The notes beneath the pieces are model-generated. The model saw only the letters and a program-made list of their open reading frames with translations. It did no database searches and was not told the origin of the DNA. From positions 1 through 52,324 of the forward strand of contig JAGBCB010000035.1 of the NCBI GenBank assembly GCA_017938145.1: a stretch of DNA of 52,324 nucleotides. Direction: 5' to 3'. Within the stretch, counting starts at the first letter, position 1; every line of letters starts with the position of its first letter. The stretch comes from Lachnospiraceae bacterium. Lineage in GTDB: Bacteria > Bacillota > Clostridia > Lachnospirales > Lachnospiraceae. The position numbers and the translations under genes are program-made. Shown here piece after piece: positions 49,652-52,324 of the stretch.

Positions 49652-50398
49652 TTGAAGTACGTAGAATACGGAAAAGAAAATAAAGAGGTTGTGATTTTGC
49701 TCCATGGGGGAGGAATGTCCTGGTGGAATTTTCGGGAGGTGGCGGAACGGTTACAGCTTAAATACCGTGTGATTCTTCCCATATTAGACGGACATGCGGA
49801 CAGTGACCGGAATTTTACTACAATCGAAGCAAATGCGGAGGAAATTATTGCATTTATAGAAGAACAGTTTGGTGGTGAAGTATTTTTGCTGGGTGGTTTG
49901 TCCCTGGGCGGTCAAATACTTTTGGAAATTCTGTCAAAGAGGGAAGCAATCTGCCGTTACGCACTTATCGAGAGTGCCCTGGTTATTCCTTCAAAATTTA
50001 CCCATGCAATGATTGCACCGGCTTTTGGCAGCTGTTACGGTCTGATAAAGTACCGTTGGTTTTCTAAGCTGCAGTTTAAGTCTTTGCGGATAAAACCGGA
50101 ATTGTTTGAGGAGTATTACCGGGATACCTGCGGTATTACAAAGCAGAATATGATTGCGTTTCTGAAGGAAAACTCCCTATATTCCATGAAGAAATCCCTT
50201 GGCAGATGTAAGGCAAAGGTTCATGTTGTGGTGGGAGAAAAAGAAAGCGTTGTGATGAAAAAATCAGCAAGACTGATTCAGGAGAGAATACCGGGAAGCA
50301 CGATTCAGGTACTTCCAAAGTTATATCATGGGGAATTTTCTATCAATCATGCGAGAGAGTATGTGAACTTGGTTCTTGACAATATTGTTACCATATAG
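49652..50398 (+). CDS. Alpha/beta hydrolase
   Basis: Protein of 248 residues starting at TTG 49652 (MKYVEYGKENKEVVILLHGGGMSWWNFREVAERL), with AGGGTGAG before it. The nucleophile Ser is in LLGGLSLGGQILLEIL (GLSLGG), the acid in VHVVVGEKESVV and the His in LYHGEFSINHA. It resembles small peptidase- or lactonase-type hydrolases with no signal peptide. A MarR gene begins 30 nt downstream. The substrate is unknown. Confidence 0.82.
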   Translation: MKYVEYGKENKEVVILLHGGGMSWWNFREVAERLQLKYRVILPILDGHADSDRNFTTIEANAEEIIAFIEEQFGGEVFLLGGLSLGGQILLEILSKREAICRYALIESALVIPSKFTHAMIAPAFGSCYGLIKYRWFSKLQFKSLRIKPELFEEYYRDTCGITKQNMIAFLKENSLYSMKKSLGRCKAKVHVVVGEKESVVMKKSARLIQERIPGSTIQVLPKLYHGEFSINHAREYVNLVLDNIVTI

Positions 50399-50428
50399 TA
50401 ATATCTTATATAGAAAGGATGTGCAGAA

Positions 50429-50857
50429 TTGGAAACAAAAGGCGGATTTTTAATTTCCCGTATTAAGCAGACAGGAACCAGAATTTTTGACCGTATGCTG
50501 GCGGAATCCGGAATTGATGCGTTTAATGGGGCACAGGGGCGGATTTTATACGTGCTTTGGCAGAAAGATGAAATCAGTATCAGTAGTTTGGCTGCCCAGA
50601 CAAGTCTTGCAAATACAACGCTTACGGCGATGCTGGACCGGATGGAGGCTACTGGTCTGATAGTCAGAAAATCTGATCCGAAGGATCGCAGAAATCGGTT
50701 AATTGCCCTGACGGAAAAAGCAAGGTCCTTACAGGAAGATTATACAAAGATTTCGGAGCAAATGAATGAAATATATTACATCGGCTTTTCGGAAGAGGAA
50801 ATCATGCAGTTTGAATCGTACCTGCTTCGTATCCTGACTAATTTGGAGAAGGAATAA
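50429..50857 (+). CDS. MarR family transcriptional regulator
   Basis: Regulator of 142 residues with a winged helix (DEISISSLAAQTSLANTTLTAMLDRMEATGLIVRKSDPKDRRNRLIALTEKA). The DPKDRRNRLIAL wing is typical of MarR. The start is TTG 50429, with AGAAAGGATGTG before it. It probably controls the flavin reductase-like gene that follows, and possibly itself. Confidence 0.9.
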   Translation: METKGGFLISRIKQTGTRIFDRMLAESGIDAFNGAQGRILYVLWQKDEISISSLAAQTSLANTTLTAMLDRMEATGLIVRKSDPKDRRNRLIALTEKARSLQEDYTKISEQMNEIYYIGFSEEEIMQFESYLLRILTNLEKE

Positions 50858-50876
50858 GGAAACAAGGAGGATTACT

Positions 50877-51494
50877 ATGAAAAAAGTATCAGTACCTGTA
50901 ACTAATGATGTATGCCCACAGACGTTGTTTGTCTACGGCACGAAAAATGAAGATGGAACACCTGATTTTGGATTGTTTTGCTGGTTCAGCTATTGCTGGT
51001 TTGATGAACTTGGTGTAATCTGCGCTATTGGCGGAAGTAAGAGAACCTTGGAAAATATCAGAAGAACGAAAGTTTTCTCTGCAAATCTTGTGGTGGAAGA
51101 CAATTTGCCTCTGGCAGATTATTTTGGTACCGCAGATGGCAGAGACGGCGATAAAATGGATGTAGAGGTAGCATGGGAGCAGGGTGCAGTGCTGGATGTA
51201 CCGGTGCTGTGTAGCAGTCCGTTCTGCTTCGAACTGGAAATAGATAAAGAAATTGCAACAGGGGAGCAGAACGAGGTTGTGCTTCTATGCCGCATCAGAA
51301 ATGTTTTAAAGGACGAAAGGTTTGTGGATTCCTCCATGACACCGGAAGAACTTTATAAGGCTATAGCAGCGGTACAGACCTGCGTGGATTGCGACTACTG
51401 GTCCTGGGATGGCCGTCATCTTGGCAAGTGGCATGAAAGAGCAAAGGAAATTAAGGCAGATGTGGAAATTGGTGCAGCTGCAAGAGGAAATTAA
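50877..51494 (+). CDS. Flavin reductase-like protein
   Basis: Flavoprotein of 205 residues of the DIM6/NTAB type, which binds FMN in a split beta-barrel. The parts KRTLENIRRTKVFSANLVVED and DYFGTADGRDGDKMDVEV, with NEVVLLCRIRNVLKDERFV, match the family. Typical reactions are NAD(P)H-dependent reduction of flavin or of small substrates. AACAAGGAGG precedes the ATG. The upstream MarR gene is 19 nt away and may regulate it. Confidence 0.85.
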   Translation: MKKVSVPVTNDVCPQTLFVYGTKNEDGTPDFGLFCWFSYCWFDELGVICAIGGSKRTLENIRRTKVFSANLVVEDNLPLADYFGTADGRDGDKMDVEVAWEQGAVLDVPVLCSSPFCFELEIDKEIATGEQNEVVLLCRIRNVLKDERFVDSSMTPEELYKAIAAVQTCVDCDYWSWDGRHLGKWHERAKEIKADVEIGAAARGN

Positions 51495-51528
51495 AATGGT
51501 GGAGAAATTCATTTTGGGAGTGTAGAAG

Positions 51529-52002
51529 ATGGAAGTACGATTGGCAAGAGAGCAGGATTACTTACAATTAGCCGAACTAAAGTGGTTACATGGCGAAGAA
51601 GATGACATGGACTACGGCGAGAAAAATTTGGCTGGAGCGGACAAAAAAATATTTACGGAAGAGTTTGTACGTTTTTTACAGGAACACAAAGAATACCTGA
51701 TTTTTGTTGCTGCCGATGGTAATACCGTTGCTTCTGCTATGTTTGTTTATATGATTCCTAAGGTGCCAAAGCCAAACGGTAAGGCTAAGTGCATTGCTTA
51801 CTTAACCAATGTTTACACTCGGAAAGAATATCGCAATCAAGGAATTGGGACAGAGGTGTTAACGTACATAAAGGGATATTTGGCTGAACAAAAATGTGAG
51901 TTGCTTTTCGTATGGCCAAGCGAAAAGTCCATGAACTGGTACGAAAGAAATGGTTTTAGTCCGGAAAATGAGATTTTTGAGTGTGGACTGGGCGAGGAGT
52001 GA
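51529..52002 (+). CDS. GNAT family N-acetyltransferase
   Basis: Compact acetyltransferase of 157 residues. The N-terminal strand is VRLAREQDYLQLAELKW, the acetyl-CoA loop is YTRKEYRNQGIGTEVLTYI and the last motif is WPSEKSMNWYERNGFSP. Such single-domain GNATs act on amines of antibiotics, proteins or small molecules; the substrate is unknown. TGGGAGTGTAGAAG precedes the start. Confidence 0.87.
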   Translation: MEVRLAREQDYLQLAELKWLHGEEDDMDYGEKNLAGADKKIFTEEFVRFLQEHKEYLIFVAADGNTVASAMFVYMIPKVPKPNGKAKCIAYLTNVYTRKEYRNQGIGTEVLTYIKGYLAEQKCELLFVWPSEKSMNWYERNGFSPENEIFECGLGEE

Positions 52003-52008
52003 AAAGTA

Positions 52009-52183
52009 ATGCAGGAAATATCTATTGAAGAATATATTGACAAATTTGAAGTTGTCGGACTGGTAAGTCAAATAAGGTGATTTTGGGTTCGTTTGGGTAT
52101 ACAGATAGAAATCTGGTATATATTACCCAAGAAAATGTTTTTCTTGAGCTTTATAATCAAAAAATGGGCATAGAGAATAAAAA
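52009..52183 (+). pseudogene. Decayed gene, frameshifted and cut by an IS element
   Basis: ATG 52009 opens MQEISIEEYIDKFEVVGLVSQIR and stops at 52080. In another frame the same stretch continues as GSFGYTDRNLVYITQENVFLELYNQKMG up to the IS end near 52184. The two parts look like one gene with a frameshift, interrupted by the insertion. No family is recognised. Confidence 0.45.
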
Positions 52184-52324
52184 TGCACTAGTCAACAAAA
52201 AGTAGACACTTTTAGTAGTTTCTTATACAGTCATTAAAGGGCATAATACTCCCTATACTGTTTTGGAGTCAGATAGTTTAAAGAATACGCAGGTCGTTCT
52301 TCGTTAAAGAACATGATGTAATCC
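52184..52324 (-). mobile_element. IS3-type insertion sequence, right end truncated by the window
   Basis: The element begins near 52184 with a terminus TGCACTAGTC then AACAAAAAGTAGACAC, similar in layout to IS3-family ends, and runs off the window. Its transposase is read from the minus strand. Only about 140 nt are visible, so group and copy number are unknown. Confidence 0.65.
52234..52324 (-). CDS. IS3 family transposase OrfB, C-terminal fragment
   Basis: The last 29 residues of a transposase are visible on the minus strand, DYIMFFNEERPAYSLNY and LTPKQYREYYAL, ending at TAA (52236-52234). The N-E-E-R-P-x-x-S-L-x-Y-L-T-P motif is the conserved end of the IS3/IS150 rve integrase domain. It is incomplete because the window ends here. 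Confidence 0.8.
   Translation of the reverse strand, partial: DYIMFFNEERPAYSLNYLTPKQYREYYAL

Noticed and set aside
1-52324. tRNA, rRNA or CRISPR array
   Set aside because: No cloverleaf with GGTTCRANYCC, no rRNA segment, and no regularly spaced 24-40 nt repeats were seen by eye. A tRNAscan or CRISPR finder run would settle this.

Overview
The window reads as chromosomal DNA of a Gram-positive anaerobe of the class Clostridia, most likely family Lachnospiraceae. The grounds are AGGAGG-type ribosome binding sites, many promoters with an extended TGn -10, rubrerythrin rather than aerobic defences, an archaeal-type aspartyl-tRNA synthetase, FtsEX next to a lipoprotein S41 peptidase, many GNAT and MATE genes, and gut-type polysaccharide genes. 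Genus is not assigned. Nearly all genes are on the + strand. The exceptions are a minus-strand block at 31968-34768 and an IS fragment at the right end.

Layout. 1-3065: terminators of an upstream gene, rubrerythrin with mscL, a DegV lipid-binding protein and a PlsC-type acyltransferase. 3075-8800: a WYL regulator whose 5' end is broken by an (AT)6 tract, a zinc-ribbon protein sharing an operator motif with it, an Fpg/Nei-like protein, a DUF6144-like protein and two acetyltransferases. 8801-10820: argS behind an arginine-rich leader peptide and an attenuator. 10925-12816: two small membrane proteins and a second DegV. 12915-16511: a GntR-controlled double ABC cassette. 16542-20018: a secreted serpin lipoprotein, a 2-hydroxyacid dehydrogenase and an alpha/beta hydrolase. 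20056-23923: a MarR-controlled operon with two esterases/hydrolases and a GH43 lipoprotein, suggesting arabinan or arabinoxylan use. 24103-28126: GNAT, MATE and GGDEF genes. 28134-31900: aspS behind an aspartate-containing leader peptide and attenuator, then tcdA and another MATE gene.

31968-34768 (minus): DUF4358-like lipoprotein, ECF sigma factor, membrane-anchored likely anti-sigma factor and an SDR reductase. 34901-38327: an LCP-like protein, a small exported protein, a YitT-family protein and the shared sugar-ABC ATPase. 38510-45431: an 874-residue ABC fusion, a CdaR/PucR-type regulator, and ftsE-ftsX-S41 peptidase. 45605-48478: ACT-domain protein, homoserine dehydrogenase and an ApgM-like protein (possible alternative homoserine kinase). 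48481-48916: a gene-free fold-back element of about 430 bp with a branched tip. 49038-52324: RdgB-like NTPase, hydrolase, MarR, flavin reductase, GNAT, and a decayed gene cut by an IS3-type element that runs off the window.

Most interesting: two aminoacyl-tRNA synthetase genes, argS and aspS, each have their own promoter, a short leader ORF carrying codons for the cognate amino acid, a chain of mutually exclusive hairpins and an intrinsic terminator. In Firmicutes such genes are usually under T-box control, and I see no T-box here. The arrangement fits ribosome-mediated transcription attenuation, and the two leaders have similar N-termini. Next in interest are the fold-back element and the AT-repeat switch in the WYL regulator. 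All functional statements come from reading the sequence; no database search or folding program was run.
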